Shown here piece after piece: positions 46,336 to 59,613 of a stretch of DNA of 64,000 nt. The position numbers and the translations under genes are program-made. A model generated the notes under the pieces. That model did not search any database. It was not told where the DNA came from and saw only the letters and a program-made list of their open reading frames with translations. How positions within the stretch are numbered: position 1 is the first letter of the stretch; the number at the start of each line of letters is the position of its first letter. Source of the stretch: Clytia hemisphaerica (taxonomy: Eukaryota; Cnidaria; Hydrozoa; Leptothecata; Clytiidae); the NCBI GenBank assembly GCA_902728285.1, contig CACVBU010000050.1, positions 1,894,060-1,958,059 on the forward strand. Reading direction: 5' to 3'.

Positions 46336-46730
46336 CTTTAATGTCAGAAGTTTTCGCGGACAGAAGGTGAATGGCCGCAAAACTAAATCAATATTGTTGA
46401 TTCGAGAAATTAAATTTAAATTTCCCGGAAAAAAAAATCAAAAGTACTTCAAATTCGTGATTTTTTTTTATCTTTTTAAGCTCACTCATCAAAAATGTTG
46501 ATATTTTTTCGAAAAATAGAACGACCAAAAAACAAATTTCCATCACTCTCTACTTAGAAAATATAAGCAAAGCTAGGAAAGTGTTTATTCTATCCTCATG
46601 ATTCACGAAATTAAATTCCCGCGAAATATTTCATTAAGTCAAAAAATCGTAAAATTGAATTCCTGCGAACAATTCGCAAATGGCCCAATTCTTGAAATCT
46701 TATAGCCGCAAAAATTTCTGACATTAAAAG
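46336..46730. mobile_element. 395-bp MITE with TA duplication, same type as 5872-6215
   Basis: The ends CTTTAATGTCAGAAGTTTTC and (reverse complement of the right end) CTTTTAATGTCAGAAATTTT form inverted repeats, flanked by TA (46334-46335 and 46731-46732). The interior carries TTCGCGG, CGCGAAAT and TTCGCAAAT words like those in the MITE at 5872. It directly follows the 155-bp MITE. Confidence 0.75.
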
Positions 46731-46762
46731 TAGATACAGGTTGTGTCATAAATACTTATAAA

Positions 46763-47129
46763 GCACCCCTGTCTCAGTGGTACCCAGTGGCCCATTGAAG
46801 TTTTAAAATCCACTGGGGTGGCTATGAAAAAAGGATAATTTCACGGGGTGAGAACTTTTTAACTCAATTTTCGACGGGGCGGAGTTAACGAATCTGGTTT
46901 TTCTAGAGTTCATTGAAATGTGTTTTTTTCTAATTTGAATGGGGTGACCTATTTGATACCTTTATTGACGGGGTAGGACCATGAATTTCCCAGTTTTGAT
47001 CAGGATGCAGAATTTCAATCACTCATTATCTTACCGGGGCTTAAAATTAGGTTTTTATTTTTGGTAATTATTTTGACCAGGGGAATTCACCGGGTCACGT
47101 GACGCTGTATCAGTCTGATACAGGAGTGT
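46763..47129. mobile_element. Inverted-repeat element related to 13362-13653
   Basis: It begins GCACCCCTGTCTCAG and ends CTGATACAGGAGTGT, imperfect inverted repeats matching the ACACCCCTG ends of the 13.4-kb element. Its interior has recurrent CACGGGGTGA/GACGGGGCGG/GACGGGGTAGG words, the opposite strand of the CCCCAC-type words in the other copy. Confidence 0.6.
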
Positions 47130-48828
47130 TATAGTGTTACAGGACTGTCTTTAATACCACTGACAGGATTTGTTCTCTAAAAAAGATCACAAACACAGGA
47201 TATACAGGGCAGCGCATCAATTAAAATATGAAGCTGTGTAAAGATAACAGTAAAATGTTGGTTTTCAACTTGTAATATTGGATGAAAAAGAAATTGAAAT
47301 TAAAAGGAAATTGGAACCCATCAGAAAATTTCAGTAGCCTATTCAGACATTTAACAAGAATTCATGAAAAGGAAAGAAAAAAGCTAATTAAATTTTTGGT
47401 CACAGATTTATATGATACGATGTAGCACAAAATAATGAAAATCTCAGATCAGTATAAGGAAAACCCATTCACAACGTCAAATTATGAAAAACATTCAAAA
47501 CGAAAACAAGAACTTGAAACTTCAAAGTGAAGGTCGTCTAATCGAATAGACTTCGTATTAATAGGAATTTAGAAGCCCCTGACAACACCACCATATTAAC
47601 AATATCCAACTTTATCGCTTGATGACCTTGGATGTCTACAAATTCTTGAAAATTAAGAAAAAGAAACTATAATGCTTTTTGTTAATAACATTTCAAAGCG
47701 AGATTGTAAGCCTAATAAACCTCAATTTCGTACAAATAAAATGACAGGATAGTAAGAACAATTTGAGCCCAACATGGCCCCCGGGCGTGCGAATCGAATC
47801 GAGGGGGCCAAAAAAATATGTCGCCCACCATGGTTGGACGACGAAGAAAATTTTCGACTTTTCACCCTTCTTTCACCCCTCTAAATGGTATATATAAGAT
47901 TTTTTAAACTAAAAAAAATTACTCTGCAAAATATTAGGGGGGGGGCATGCCCAAGCAAACCTTTACTGGTTTTTATAAAAAAAAAGTATAAGACCTAAAA
48001 AGAAAACTCATTAAAAACTTTTTTTTGGCTAACTGTTGCAAAAATAAAATAAAATAATCAAAACCTGACTTTATAACAAGTTGAGACCGACTGGTTAAGG
48101 TAAAGATCCAGATAAGAGCAAGAAATTGTTTTTCTGAATCATAGTGAAATTCAATTGTCGTGACATTCACTCCTAATATCCTAATAAGCCTCTTTTCTTC
48201 TGAACACAAACACACACAAAAAAGTTTCGGAGGGAAACCACAACTGACTTTTAGAGGCGAAAATTCTCCCAAGAAGTATTAAGTTAAGGAGGCACTGATA
48301 ACTTAATTTATCAATCTTATCTTAAGTACACTTAAAGATTAAACAGTGTTGAAACCATTAATTTATGTACTAAGATAAGATTAAGAGTGTATGGGATAAA
48401 ACACTGGACCAATATACTCTTTTATGATTCATGTTCAACTTAAGGTAGTTGCCTCATTTGTTGGAGGGTGTATAACTCACCGATCCTTGCCAAAAATGAA
48501 AAAAATGCATGGATCAAAACAATAAAAAAACTCATCCGAAGAAGATTATTTTTCTTATTTGCATCTCAAAGCTTGGAATTCAGTTTATCAAAATGCGATT
48601 TGCGACATTGCAATACATTTATTGTGACTAAACTGTAAAAAAAAACAAACAGATTTCCTAAAAAGCGAAAAGTGAAAACTTTTATAATAAAAATTGCTAT
48701 CACTGGATTTATTTTTCGCTCAAGGTTTTCCCCGGAAAATTGATGGTTTTCAAGGTCCCGTAGACATCCTGTTATAGATTAGGGGTCTGAAAAAACAGAA
48801 ATAAAAAAATATTGCCTAATAGTCCCTT

Positions 48829-48926
48829 CCCAGGCGGCACACGACGTCAAAACAACGTCCATGTGACATTCATAACGTCCAAATAACGTTATTTAAACGT
48901 TAAAACAACGTTGTGTGCCAGCTGGG
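48829..48926. mobile_element. 98-bp MITE made of AACGT words, CCCAGCTGGCACACAACG ends
   Basis: The left end CCCAGGCGGCACACGACG and right end CGTTGTGTGCCAGCTGGG are inverted repeats. The interior repeats AACGTC/AACGTT about every 12-15 bases. I recall similar CCCAGCTGGCACACAACGTT ends in MITEs of other animals; family naming is not attempted. Confidence 0.7.
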
Positions 48927-49636
48927 TTATAGAGTGTGTGCTTAGTTAATAACGTTCTGGCAAGTTCTGGCCTGGGTGGAATCTTTTGAAAAAGAAGAAT
49001 CGAGGCATGAGGGCAAAAGAACGAACGAACTTTCAAAAATATTTTTCTCACCCCTATATCGCGGACCCGGTGGGAGCGGACCCGAAGGGACCGCCTAACC
49101 ACTGGTAATGTCGGCTAAAAAATTGTTCAAATCTTTGAAATTAGCCTCTCAAAGCAATGATTTTATAACTAAAATTTCGCCACAAACATAATATAACCTA
49201 ATATACTCTCACATTTGAACAAAATACTAAAAGCAATGTTCGTTTTGACAACGATAAGCACTAAAAATATTTTTCCCAGCAGTCAAAGGCGACCAGAAGG
49301 CTTCTTTATCATAACTCCTTTCCATGGATTTCTCTACTTTACCCTTGATAGTATATCTTGTCTTTAATTGCTGAGCATTAAAGCAAAGAGTCAAAGAGGC
49401 ATATAGTAACATTTTTTGAATCTTTTTTACTTCACAACCCTTCGCACTATAGCCGAATGCTTAATTTACCTAATGTGCTAAAAGGCCTTGATTAGAGAGC
49501 TGGTTCTCACAATATATCAAAATTAAAAAAAAAGTTTATAGGTCAAATAAAAATGACAAGGATAATATAGTTTATTGCGGTATGTATTTTCCTACATTTG
49601 ACCATAAATTTTGAAATATTTTAACTTGCGGCACTA

Positions 49637-50229
49637 CCGTAAAACCTCCAATTGATGGACATTCTCAAAGGCGCTCAAACACCTTTCTATTTTCCCCGGG
49701 CATTTCCTACTCAAATCCTTATAAAAAATTTCCAAAACGCGGACACTCAATTAGCGGATCTTCCAATTAGCTTTTTACACTAAATAGCCAAAATCCTACA
49801 TTTTCCCTTCCTAATTAACGAACATCAACGGTCAAACTGGTCACAAAAAAAAATAGACAGAATTGATTTATCCAAACTATTTATTTCTTAAACACTTCAA
49901 AGTTTCACTGAAAAAATTACTTTTAGACGTTTGGAGTGTTCCCTTTATGTAGTCGGTGAATTTGCTTACGCCATAAAAATGATAGATTACAGGGACCAGG
50001 ACCAACTAAGATGCATTTAAATAATCATTCTCTTTTTCTTCCATGTCCTAGTGTTTCTAGAAAAGCACTTTTGACCAAAATTTTACATACTTAACCCTTC
50101 ACTAGTACATTATAAATACCAAAATTAGAGCATAGAATTGAAAAGTTTCTAAAATGCGGACACTTCTAATTAGCGGTCAATAACCCATCACTATTCTCCG
50201 ATGGTGTCTGCTTATTGACAGTTCCACTG
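49637..50229. mobile_element. Tigger/pogo-like non-autonomous element, 593 bp
   Basis: The left end is CCGTAAAACCTCCAATTGAT and the right end, reversed, is CAGTGGAACTGTCAATAAGC. Both are flanked by TA and followed inside by GGACA/AGACACC. Repeated GCGGACACTxxAATTAGCGG words inside are typical of Tc1/mariner-Tigger relatives as I remember them. No transposase frame remains. Confidence 0.6.
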
Positions 50230-53200
50230 TATATTATTCATCTCACTTGCTACTCAACAAAGAGCACTGTTTTCCTATTTCTGTAAGTATTAGCTGTCTT
50301 CAGACACCAAATTTCTTGAACGATCTTCCACCTCCTTGCTATCTCCCCCTTTTTCAGGAAGATTTATGACCCCCCTTCCTCAGTTTATCGGAAGATATCA
50401 TCATCCCCTTAAGAATTCGGGATTCGAGCTGTGGAAGAGCGGAAGAGTCAGATTGATGCTCGAGGTGAACTTCGTGGGTAAGGAAGGTTTTAACCCCTCA
50501 AAATACTAATTCTAAGCTAATCTTATAGAGAGCAAACGCACGCGCGAAAGGGCTGATAAAAATGAATCATCTCAGCACGAATTTTACTTAAAGCTAACAA
50601 CTTTAATTTTACCTGATATACTGCCCACCTCAAAGTTCAAAATAAAACCTCAGAAATATCGGGTTGGAGAATGAAACAAATCGCAGGGGTCTGAAGAGGG
50701 TGAAATTAAAAAAAAGGGGAAAAGGCTGGCGAAAGATAAAAAGTTTAAATAGTAAAATTAATGGATAGATCGATAGAAGGGGTTCGATAATTGATATTTT
50801 CTTTGACTTAATGAGAGGCACACAGGAATATCGTTTTCAGTATAAAAAGAAAAATAGATAGAAAATGAGAGATATCAATTTCCCTTCTGTTTACTGTTGA
50901 TAAAAGGAAACTTTTTTGAATTTTGCTGATTGGTATCTTACTGTGCAAAACATAACGATTCAATCTTTTCTCAACGGTCCGACGACGTCGCTGCACATTT
51001 TTGAAGTCCAATATTTTCATTCAAAAATGAAATCATATCTAATATAAAAAATCAACAAATGAAAAAATGAAACACAGTTTAGGAGCTGTGTAGAAAACCG
51101 ATGAAAGAACAACAGAAGAAACATCAAAATATATTTCAAAGCAGTTCAAAGTCTTCTGGAACCCGACAGAAAAATGTTCTCTAAAACAGAAAAAACATAA
51201 AAAATAATCGCAAAAATGTAACAAAAAAGTTGTTACCAAACAAAGCTGAATAAAGCATAATACTGTAAAGATTACCATGACTCGAATTCCATTCCATGAC
51301 GCGCCATATAGCCCAAAGCATTTAAAGATAATCTGATATTATAGTCTATCCAAAGTTATAAAACTTTCTTTTTTTGAAAGCTGCCATTAAAAAGTACTTC
51401 AGCTCAAAAAACTTCAGCTCTCTAAAAGACTTTTGACAATCAGTTGCCTTCTGTTCTGATAGATCAAGAATACCAAGTGCTAAGGGTTAAAAAATAACAA
51501 AATCCCTTTAAGTACGGTACGTATCTCTCACCCAGTTAATCTAGATGCTTAGCTCAATTCAATTATACCCTGAAAGTGAAATAATGGAACAATATTGAAT
51601 TGAAGTTTACTAAAAAGAATTTTGAGTGTCAGAGAGTTCTTGAGACTCTCTTTGAGAGTTCTTGAGACTCTCTTTGCTCTAAAGGTAAACATGGGACAAA
51701 GTGAATAGAATAACGAATAAGTTGTTGAACCCGATCTCTGAAACAATATTGTAAAATTTAGAGAGTTGTACAATAAATCATTCTAAAAAGTTCTACATCA
51801 GCGAAAGTTTAGCATTCCAGAAAACCCAAACTCCCAAAAAAATTCATATTCAAAATTCACCCCTGAGAATTTTTTTCCTAAAAATTTTTCCTTTCTGGGC
51901 TATGCCTTTGAAAATTCCTAACCCTACTCTGGGAATCTTAACGATTTCCGCCATAATCTGCAAATATTAATAATCGAAAAAGACAAATTAGCAACCCCTC
52001 CAAACTTCTCCCTACTGGAAGCAAAGAATGAAATCGTCAAAATTCTGTACAGTACTGGGTCAATTTTTTTTTTCAAGGAATTTATTTATCGAATACATAA
52101 AATCCCCGTGGCAAACAAAACTTTTAGACAACGTATGCAACGTATTCATTCTCAAATTGTTTTTCGGGCCATGCAGATCAAATAAGGGTGCCGACACAGT
52201 TTGTCAGGGTCAAACTAAACGTGCCATAGATATCAAAATCAAACAGCTCAAGTCAAAAAGGCAAATATAGAAAAAAGACTGTGCCAAACATAAAAAACAT
52301 TTGACCAAATAGACTTCTCTACTCAGCCAGGCTACATGAAGCACTCGATTGGCCTTTCTAGGACACCCATCGTGATAGGAATGTTTTTAGGAAGAAGAAC
52401 CAGAGGATTCTACTAAATTTGGATTCAATCAAGAGAAACAAATTAAAAATTGAATTATCAATAAGTGGTTGAAAATAGCGAATTCTATGTATACTTTTTT
52501 AAACACTTCATTCAAAAATTGTGCATAATGCATAGCTTCTTGTTCTGCTTCTTCTTCCCTTAGTTTTTTATTTCTTGTACAATGTCAAAAAGTAACATTT
52601 TATGCAAAATTAGGGGGAAAAACAGTTCCGAGTTGTTGCAATGCTATTTCAATCCTCAATGCGAGGATATCTTCGCTTCATACATAAGAATTTTTAGGAC
52701 TCATCACATGTCAAATTTTCACATCCCATCCAAATCCAACATTGACACAGCAAAACTCTATGTACCAGCCAGTCGCACTTTTATTTTTGATTTTCTTGTT
52801 TTCTTTATTTTGGGCTTTTTTGGAAATTCGAACATTCGACGTTCGAATTCGAATCTATAAATAGCCGTTCAAGTTTCTAGCATTGCAATGACTTCTTTTA
52901 TTAAAGAAATAAAGAGAAAACGAGTACACACACACTCCCTCCAACTCCTCCTTCACCAAAGAAAAAATAGAACAGTGGGGTGGTGACATAACGAAAAAGC
53001 ATTTGAAAGTTCATATTAGGGGACAAATTACTGGGGGGGGGGCACTCAATCTGAAAACCATACCGTGTTTGTACAGGCAAAATCCGATCCTCGCGGACAG
53101 GAAATAATTTAGTCTTGAGGTAAACTTGGGATAGCAAAATCGACCTTTAGTTACGTTGAATTTGAAAAAACTTGCACGACAGAAGTTATGGAGCAGGTTC

Positions 53201-56186
53201 GAATCTAAATATAGAGACTTTGCTGTGCACTAAGATACAAAAAACAACAAACCCATATCCAGACAGAATATCCTCAAATAGAAAAATGAATCAAACCCGG
53301 ATCAAACCGCATTCTTTCGACATACATCTTGACTTAGCTTTTTCAAAGATCTTAACCTTGAAAATTCGCAACTTTAGTTTACCCGCACGAAAGGAAAGGA
53401 ATAGACAAACGAAAAATAATCTAAAAATGAAGGGCTTTCATTAAAGCCCTATCATTAATAATTCCGAGTTTTCGGCGATGATATACAATGAAAATTATCT
53501 GCAAAACTGTCTGAAAACTGTAAGATTTTGTCTGTCCCCCTTACGATGTTTCTATAACCTTATCAATACTTTAAACGATTTGAAATTGAAAAATAAAAGC
53601 GCTTTACTCCTTTTTCCCAAGAAAAACCTCAATCAAATATACTTCAAGTCAAACTAAGGAATGAGGAAACACCCGCATAGATATTTCGAAATTTTAAAAG
53701 CATGTCTGAAATCTAGACTTCTGCTCATCATCCCATGTCGGGGTAGACTATCAAAAAACATCGCCCATGACACTGCATGCTTACTCTATCTAGTTATCTC
53801 CCAAATTAGTTTACGGCTTTTTCCCTATTCTTTTCATTATCGTTTTTTGACTTACTTTACCAATTTTTGAGTAGGAAAAGCAACTGTTCTACAGTCTACT
53901 ATAGCGAGGCGGTTTCCTGTTCCTTGTACCCGCACTCAAGGTAAGCGACTTACCGTGGGTGTCGCCTTTAAGATAACGTTTTCAGGCTTCCCAAAATATA
54001 CATCAATAAGGACCATAATGAGAGAGGGTGTACTGTAAGGTGTGTAAAAAGTGAGAGCAATGACCAAAATCTTTTATTTTTCAGATCGAGTGCCCCTTTC
54101 CTGGTTGAAGCTCTAAAGACGTGGGCGAAGATCTGCAAGGCAAGTTTGCAGCGATCTTTTCAGCTTCATCGTATCGCGTTAAATCTCGACAGCTAGTATC
54201 AGGACACAAAAACGCCGGACTTTGATTGATCATTTAAAAAAGCTACTTTTGATGTATAAATGACCCATTTTTTGCGTCCCTTCCCACCTTTAGTTTTGCC
54301 TGTATGTCAGACATCTATCAAACTCAGTCATAACAGAGGGATCCATATTATAGGTCTTGTAATTATTAAAACAACCAAGTCAAGCTTTGCTCCATTTGAA
54401 GCAAACCTAATGAGCTAAAAATGAATTTGAAGACAAGTAAAGCCTTATCTCGTACAAAAAGTCTTCACGGAAAAACAAGACGCGGAATTCCTGATGATTA
54501 TATCAAACTTCCTTCCGTTCCGATCATCGTATTTTTTTCTTTTTGAATCTGTGTAAAATTGACCATTCAGATTTCCAAGAAACGCAGTTCTTGATCGACT
54601 CCAGTTCCAAAAAATTCACCCAATGGCCAAACACTTCCAGTAGAGGAAGTCAAAACATCTTAATCAAAATCAAACTTTCAAGCAAATAAACCAACCGAAA
54701 ACAGGTCAAAAGCAGTAAAAGAAGAAAGAAAATACTTTAATATAATATTTTTAGTTGTAATATATGTTTCATTAGAAGGAAAGATTCCAAAGGCAAACAG
54801 AAAAAGAATCGAAAGAAATATTTTAAATTGAAATTTGTAGAAAAAGAAAGGATTCTTTGTACAATATCTAGACAAACACTGGGACAGAAAGAATCCGGTG
54901 TTTTAACGACGATCTGCTAAATAATGATTCTGAAATGTAACGTAACGAAAAATAATTAAAAAATACCCGCGTCTATAACATGTCTACATGCTTAAGTCCA
55001 GTTGAGTTCAAAATTACTGCATCTATAGACTATCTTTACATTCCTGCCTCGTTACTGTTTTTCGGGTAGAGGTTTCTAGTCTCATAACTGATCATTCATT
55101 CAGTCAGTACCACGCTGTGCTCTACAAAAGGATGCGGCCGTTCAATCAAACATCAGTGCCGTAGGAAGCCTTTTGCTGAAGTTAATTAAATCGAGGGCAA
55201 TTAAATTTTAAAAACTTAAGCACAAGAAAGCCGGAAAAGCACTCAAAATGAAATTGTATTTGGAGAAATGGATCGAAAAATCAGAAATATCAGAAAACAT
55301 ATAAAAAACACCCGGTAGCTAGGTACTGAAACTGTCAAAGCCGCGAGGTTCACTTTTTGTATGAAAAAGAAAAAGAAAGAGACTGAGTTCTAAGATCTTC
55401 TAATGTATTGTTTTATTTTCAGCCAATCACCACACTCGCAAAAATTTAAATTTGGAAATTTGGGTGGGAATTTGCAAAGGAAACCATAAACCGGCAACGG
55501 ATTGTTTTACGTCGTTGCGGTCTTTAGGATGAAAGTGTGTCTTCAGCGGAGTTTTACCACAAGAGAATTTTACCACAAGAATTTAGAATAATGAAAACAG
55601 AATTGAGAAAGCAAAGTTTTAGGCAAAATTAATTCTTTAACCCTAATTTTTGCGAAAACGCTTATTTTAATACGAAAAGGATAATCGCAAAAATTAATCC
55701 TCACCAAAATTTTAGTCTGAATCGCATACCTCTACAAAACAGCAGGTAGTATAGGAGCACGAATCCATTAGTGGATGCCAGCAGCCTAGCCAAATTTTAA
55801 AAAATTCCTTACTCGTCAAAATAAGTTCATGCCATTGTGAAGGTCGGAGCCGTTTTTAGTAAATGAACCTTGAATCTGCTAATTTTTTCATTGAGAGGAT
55901 CATTTACATACTTCATTAGGATAATTTTACTGCGATGCTATAATAGTAACATTTTACCCAAATATGAAAATAAAGGGGCACTTATTGAAACATCTAATAA
56001 CTTCTGCCTTTTGTGAATCATGGACTTGCTTGTTTAAGACGAGACGAAAAAATGTTTGAAGCTCAATGGGAAATAATAATAAAAGAAGCAGAGTCGCAGT
56101 CACTTAACTGAGCAATATTTGCTTTTGTTTCATCCCTTCGTAAGAATCTCAACGAACCAGATAATTTCACAGCAGAAATCATTACC

Positions 56187-56350
56187 CTTTGTCATCTATA
56201 TTCATGCTATGCATCAGTGCAATGTCTTCCGCGGACCCAATAACTGATTGGTTACAAGTGACGTATTGACTGATTTTACGTCACTTACAACCAATCAGCT
56301 GTTGGTTCCGTAGCAATGGTGCATAGCATGAATATAGATGAGGTGACAAA
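56187..56350. repeat. Palindromic element, about 164 bp
   Basis: TCATCTATATTCATGCTATG at the left pairs with CATAGCATGAATATAGATGA at the right exactly. The arms go on through TGATTGGTTacAAGTGACGT and ACGTCACTTACAACCAATCA. Arms are about 70-75 bases with scattered mismatches and almost no loop. It is noncoding and likely a fold-back MITE. Confidence 0.8.
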
Positions 56351-56439
56351 AGTTGTTTGATGATGATAAGTGTCATGTGCTAACTCCGGAAAATTCCGGA
56401 ATATCAAACAGGCAAATCACTAGACATACGGTGAATCAG

Positions 56440-56790
56440 TTTTAGAGGACGGAGATGAAGAAAATGATCCCGGTGTGGCAATCGACAGTGAACTTTGAAG
56501 AGCAAGTTCTCTGCAAGGATCGACAAGGTCAATTGAATGTTCGGAACGATGGTCATCAAAAGTTTCAACTATCCATTCCAACTCTCTATATTACGTTAGT
56601 AAGACCTCAACTTAAATATGTACAGACAGTTGGCCCCTACAACTCAAATCAGCTGATGCTATCGAGGTAGTTAAATGCCAACGAGTCTTGCAAGTGGATC
56701 ATAAACTATTCCTACGAGAATCGTATCCGTAGCATGAAACTTATGGTAGAGGTATATAAGCATCTGCATGTCTACGACATCTTAAAAACT
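56440..56790 (+). pseudogene. Non-LTR retrotransposon (LINE) reverse transcriptase remnant
   Basis: The pieces read DPGVAIDSEL in one frame, then NFEEQVLC, LYITLVRPQLKYVQTV and GPY in another, then YENRIRSMKL and EVYKHLHVYD further on. These correspond to the thumb/connection region after the LINE reverse transcriptase palm domain (VRPxLEYAxxVW...). A frameshift near 56490 and others after 56650 disable it. It is followed directly by the 25-bp minisatellite. Confidence 0.75.
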
Positions 56791-56869
56791 CGATCATAAA
56801 ACTGTCAAACTTAATCAAAATCGTTTCATGGAGATCAATAGACCTGTGACACTTCCATGAATAATTTTC

Positions 56870-57295
56870 GTTGGAAAAATGAGTGATTATCTTTGGGAAA
56901 AATGCAAGTGATTTTCCTTTGAAAATACAAGAAAAATTTTCCTTTGAAAATAAAATAGTGATTTTCCCTTGAAAATACAAAAATGATTTTCCTTTGAAAA
57001 TATAATAGTGATTTTTCTTTTAAAGTAAAAGTGATTTTCCATTGAAAATACATGAGTAATTTTCCCTTGAAAATACAATAGTGATTTTCCCTTGAAAATA
57101 CAAAAAAATACAAGAGTGATACTCCTTTGAAAATACAAGAGTGATTTTCCTTTGAAAATACAAGAGTGATTCTCCTTTGAAAAAATACAATAGTGATTTT
57201 CCTTTGAAAAAGTACAAGAGTGAATTTCCTTTAAAAAATACAATAGTGATTTTCCTTTGAGAATACAATAGTGATTGTCGTTGGAAAATAGAATT
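56870..57295. repeat. About 25-bp minisatellite (AGTGATTTTCCTTTGAAAATACAA units)
   Basis: Roughly sixteen imperfect copies of a 24-29-base unit containing GATTTTCCTTTGAAAATACA run in tandem. Each unit contains the partial palindrome TTTTCC-TTTGAAAA. Variation in unit length breaks any reading frame; minus-strand open frames across it are by-products. A few diverged copies continue at 57400-57500. Confidence 0.85.
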
Positions 57296-57315
57296 ACGCA
57301 CCCTTCACACGACCT

Positions 57316-57334
57316 TATCTATCTATCTATCTAA
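57316..57334. repeat. (TATC)n microsatellite
   Basis: CTTATCTATCTATCTATCTA is a short run of four to five tetranucleotide units just after the 25-bp minisatellite. Confidence 0.8.
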
Positions 57335-58489
57335 ATATACCTTAACCTTTAATCTGCCTTAAATACAAGAAGTACTTGTCTCGAGGAACAAAAACTATTT
57401 CCCTTGAAAAAGCACGTGAATTCTTTTCCTTGGAAAATACAAGAATAATTTTATATATTAAAATGAAGATGATAAAAATGAAAACACAAAAATGATTTTC
57501 ATTGGGACACAAAAACCAACTATAACATACTATTTTGATGACCAAAGTTCCACAGTTTAGTCCAAAACGGTAAGATATTCATTTTCCTTTACCGACCAGA
57601 AAAAGATTTTCCTGGTATCCATTTCCATAGAAACTATCTAGTTTTTCATAATTCATAAACGAAAGTAAAAAAAATCAAAGCCCTTATTAACTTGCTTTTA
57701 TTTCATATTTATACAAACAAAAATTATTTCATTTGGTCGGGCATTTGTTCCAGTGACAAGAATGTAGATAATTCATACAAAGCCAATAATTAATGGTGTC
57801 AATCCTTTATTTTTGATAAATGCAATGATAAAAAGGCAGTGCTATGAGGGGGATGTGCTATCTCTAACCTACCCACAATTTTTTTCTGTAACAGTTTACC
57901 TGTTTAAATCATTATGTTTGTATTTTGGTGAAGAAAATAATGTCACACGAATGTGTATAATTTTAGTGAAATATGTCGTTTTTTATGAAATTTGTCGTTC
58001 TTTTTGTCTATTTTTAGTAATGCAAGATTTGTTGGATAGACCCCCTCGTATGTAGAGTAGTTCATCATTTAAAAAACACTGGAAAATCTTAGGTTCAATC
58101 CATTGAGCAGAATCCAAATGAACAATATTTTGTTCTGCCTTTTACAGCTGCGACGACATTTCAACGCCTTTTTTTTGGACAATATCCAAATAAGTAACAA
58201 GAAAATCAAAATAGTTTGTGATAATAATTTTCAAACACGCTGGTGACTTTTTGTTACTTAGGAAAGTTATCTTTATTAAGATCTAGATCTGTTTAATACA
58301 TGTTGACTAACACATGGCTTAACAATAACTCTATTAGCACGAATCCCCTTTAAGACTTATGGTAAGACCTGAGGATTTTAAAAGATTTACTTGCGATCAG
58401 CCTCAAAACAATAAGATAGATTTCAAAGGATGGAAAAATATCAAATGAAATGGAATGCCAATACTTTCTGTAGAGACAAAGTTAAGAAA

Positions 58490-58750
58490 ATAGGGGTTTG
58501 TAGGGGTTCGAAATACTGTTTTCCCGTCAAATTTTTTTCTGAATCCCGGAATACCGAAAATTGAAAAAAATAATAACACCGTCACACCGGTTTGTACAGG
58601 TTCTAATACCGGCATAATGACAAAAAAATAAGACCAAATACAGTCACCGTCTGATTTTAAAATACCGTTTTCCAGTTTTTTTTTCTCGTCAAATCCCGTA
58701 ATACCGTACTAATAAAGAGCCAATCCCGTCACACCGTAAAAGTACAACCC
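58490..58750. repeat. Dispersed repeat with GGGGTTTGTAGGGGTTCGAAATAC
   Basis: The block GGTTTGTAGGGGTTCGAAAT at 58494 recurs at about 26571 in KIF9 intron 1, followed in both by GTTTTC-like sequence and GTCAAA. Here it continues through repeated CCCGTAATACCG/CACCGTCACACCG words to about 58745. The family is unknown. Confidence 0.55.
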
Positions 58751-59613
58751 CCCTGCAGGTACACTCTTTTTTTAAGAACAAGTAAACATTTGCTCAGACA
58801 TATTCCAGGCTAAGAAATGTTTCTTATTTTTTGGCATTTTTGAGCCTCATTGTACTTATACACGTTTTTTTATAAAAAAAAATTACAAAAGAACATGGCA
58901 AAAATATTAAGGACAAGTTAAGAACATTTTGAGGTTTCGTGGACCCTAAAACAACAGATTTCTTAGAAAAACGGACAAAGTTACTCACAAAATGGTAAAA
59001 AAATAACATGTTAAGAACATTTTCAGGCTAAAAGGTCAAAAAGTTAAGAGCACCTAAAAGCTTAAATTTTTAGATGTTCTTATAAAAAAACATGTGAAAG
59101 AAAAAGAGTGTTCTGAAATCTATAATTCTGAGCTAATTTTAAAAGCTTTTTTTCAAAATCTAATTTTCGTTCTATACAAATATGGATGCACTTTTCAGCT
59201 TCATTTCCTCCCACCATCATAAACATGTTACATTTAGCAGAGATCAGAAGTGGTACTCGTCGTAAACAATCCCTCGTCCCTGAAGGAGGACATGGCTCCT
59301 ATTATGTTGCAAGTTATATATATTGCACAACCGTAATAGGTCAAAAGACCTGAGAAATTGTACTTTTGAAAAAAAATTATAAAATTTAAGAAAGCAACCA
59401 AAAATCAAAGACTTATTTTGGACACCATTCGAAACAATATATCAAAGAGGTGAAAAAGATCTTTTAGAACAAAATTTCCCGTCACTGAAAATTTCTCACA
59501 CTTTCCACTTCAACCACACTCAACCATCATCATATAGTAAACAAGTGAAATCTTAACATATTGCAGCCGTCTGTTTTTATAAAGGGAATACATAATTATT
59601 CCCTTTCCTGAGG

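Noticed and set aside
53190-53215. tRNA-like B-box (GGTTCGAATCT)
   Set aside because: No A-box at the right distance and no cloverleaf arms could be drawn, so it is treated as chance.
56741-57301. Overlapping minus-strand open frames of 79-118 aa (FSKENH/FKGKSL repeats)
   Set aside because: They are frame-shifted readings of the 25-bp minisatellite; three overlapping frames give the same pattern, which is typical of a tandem repeat and not a gene.
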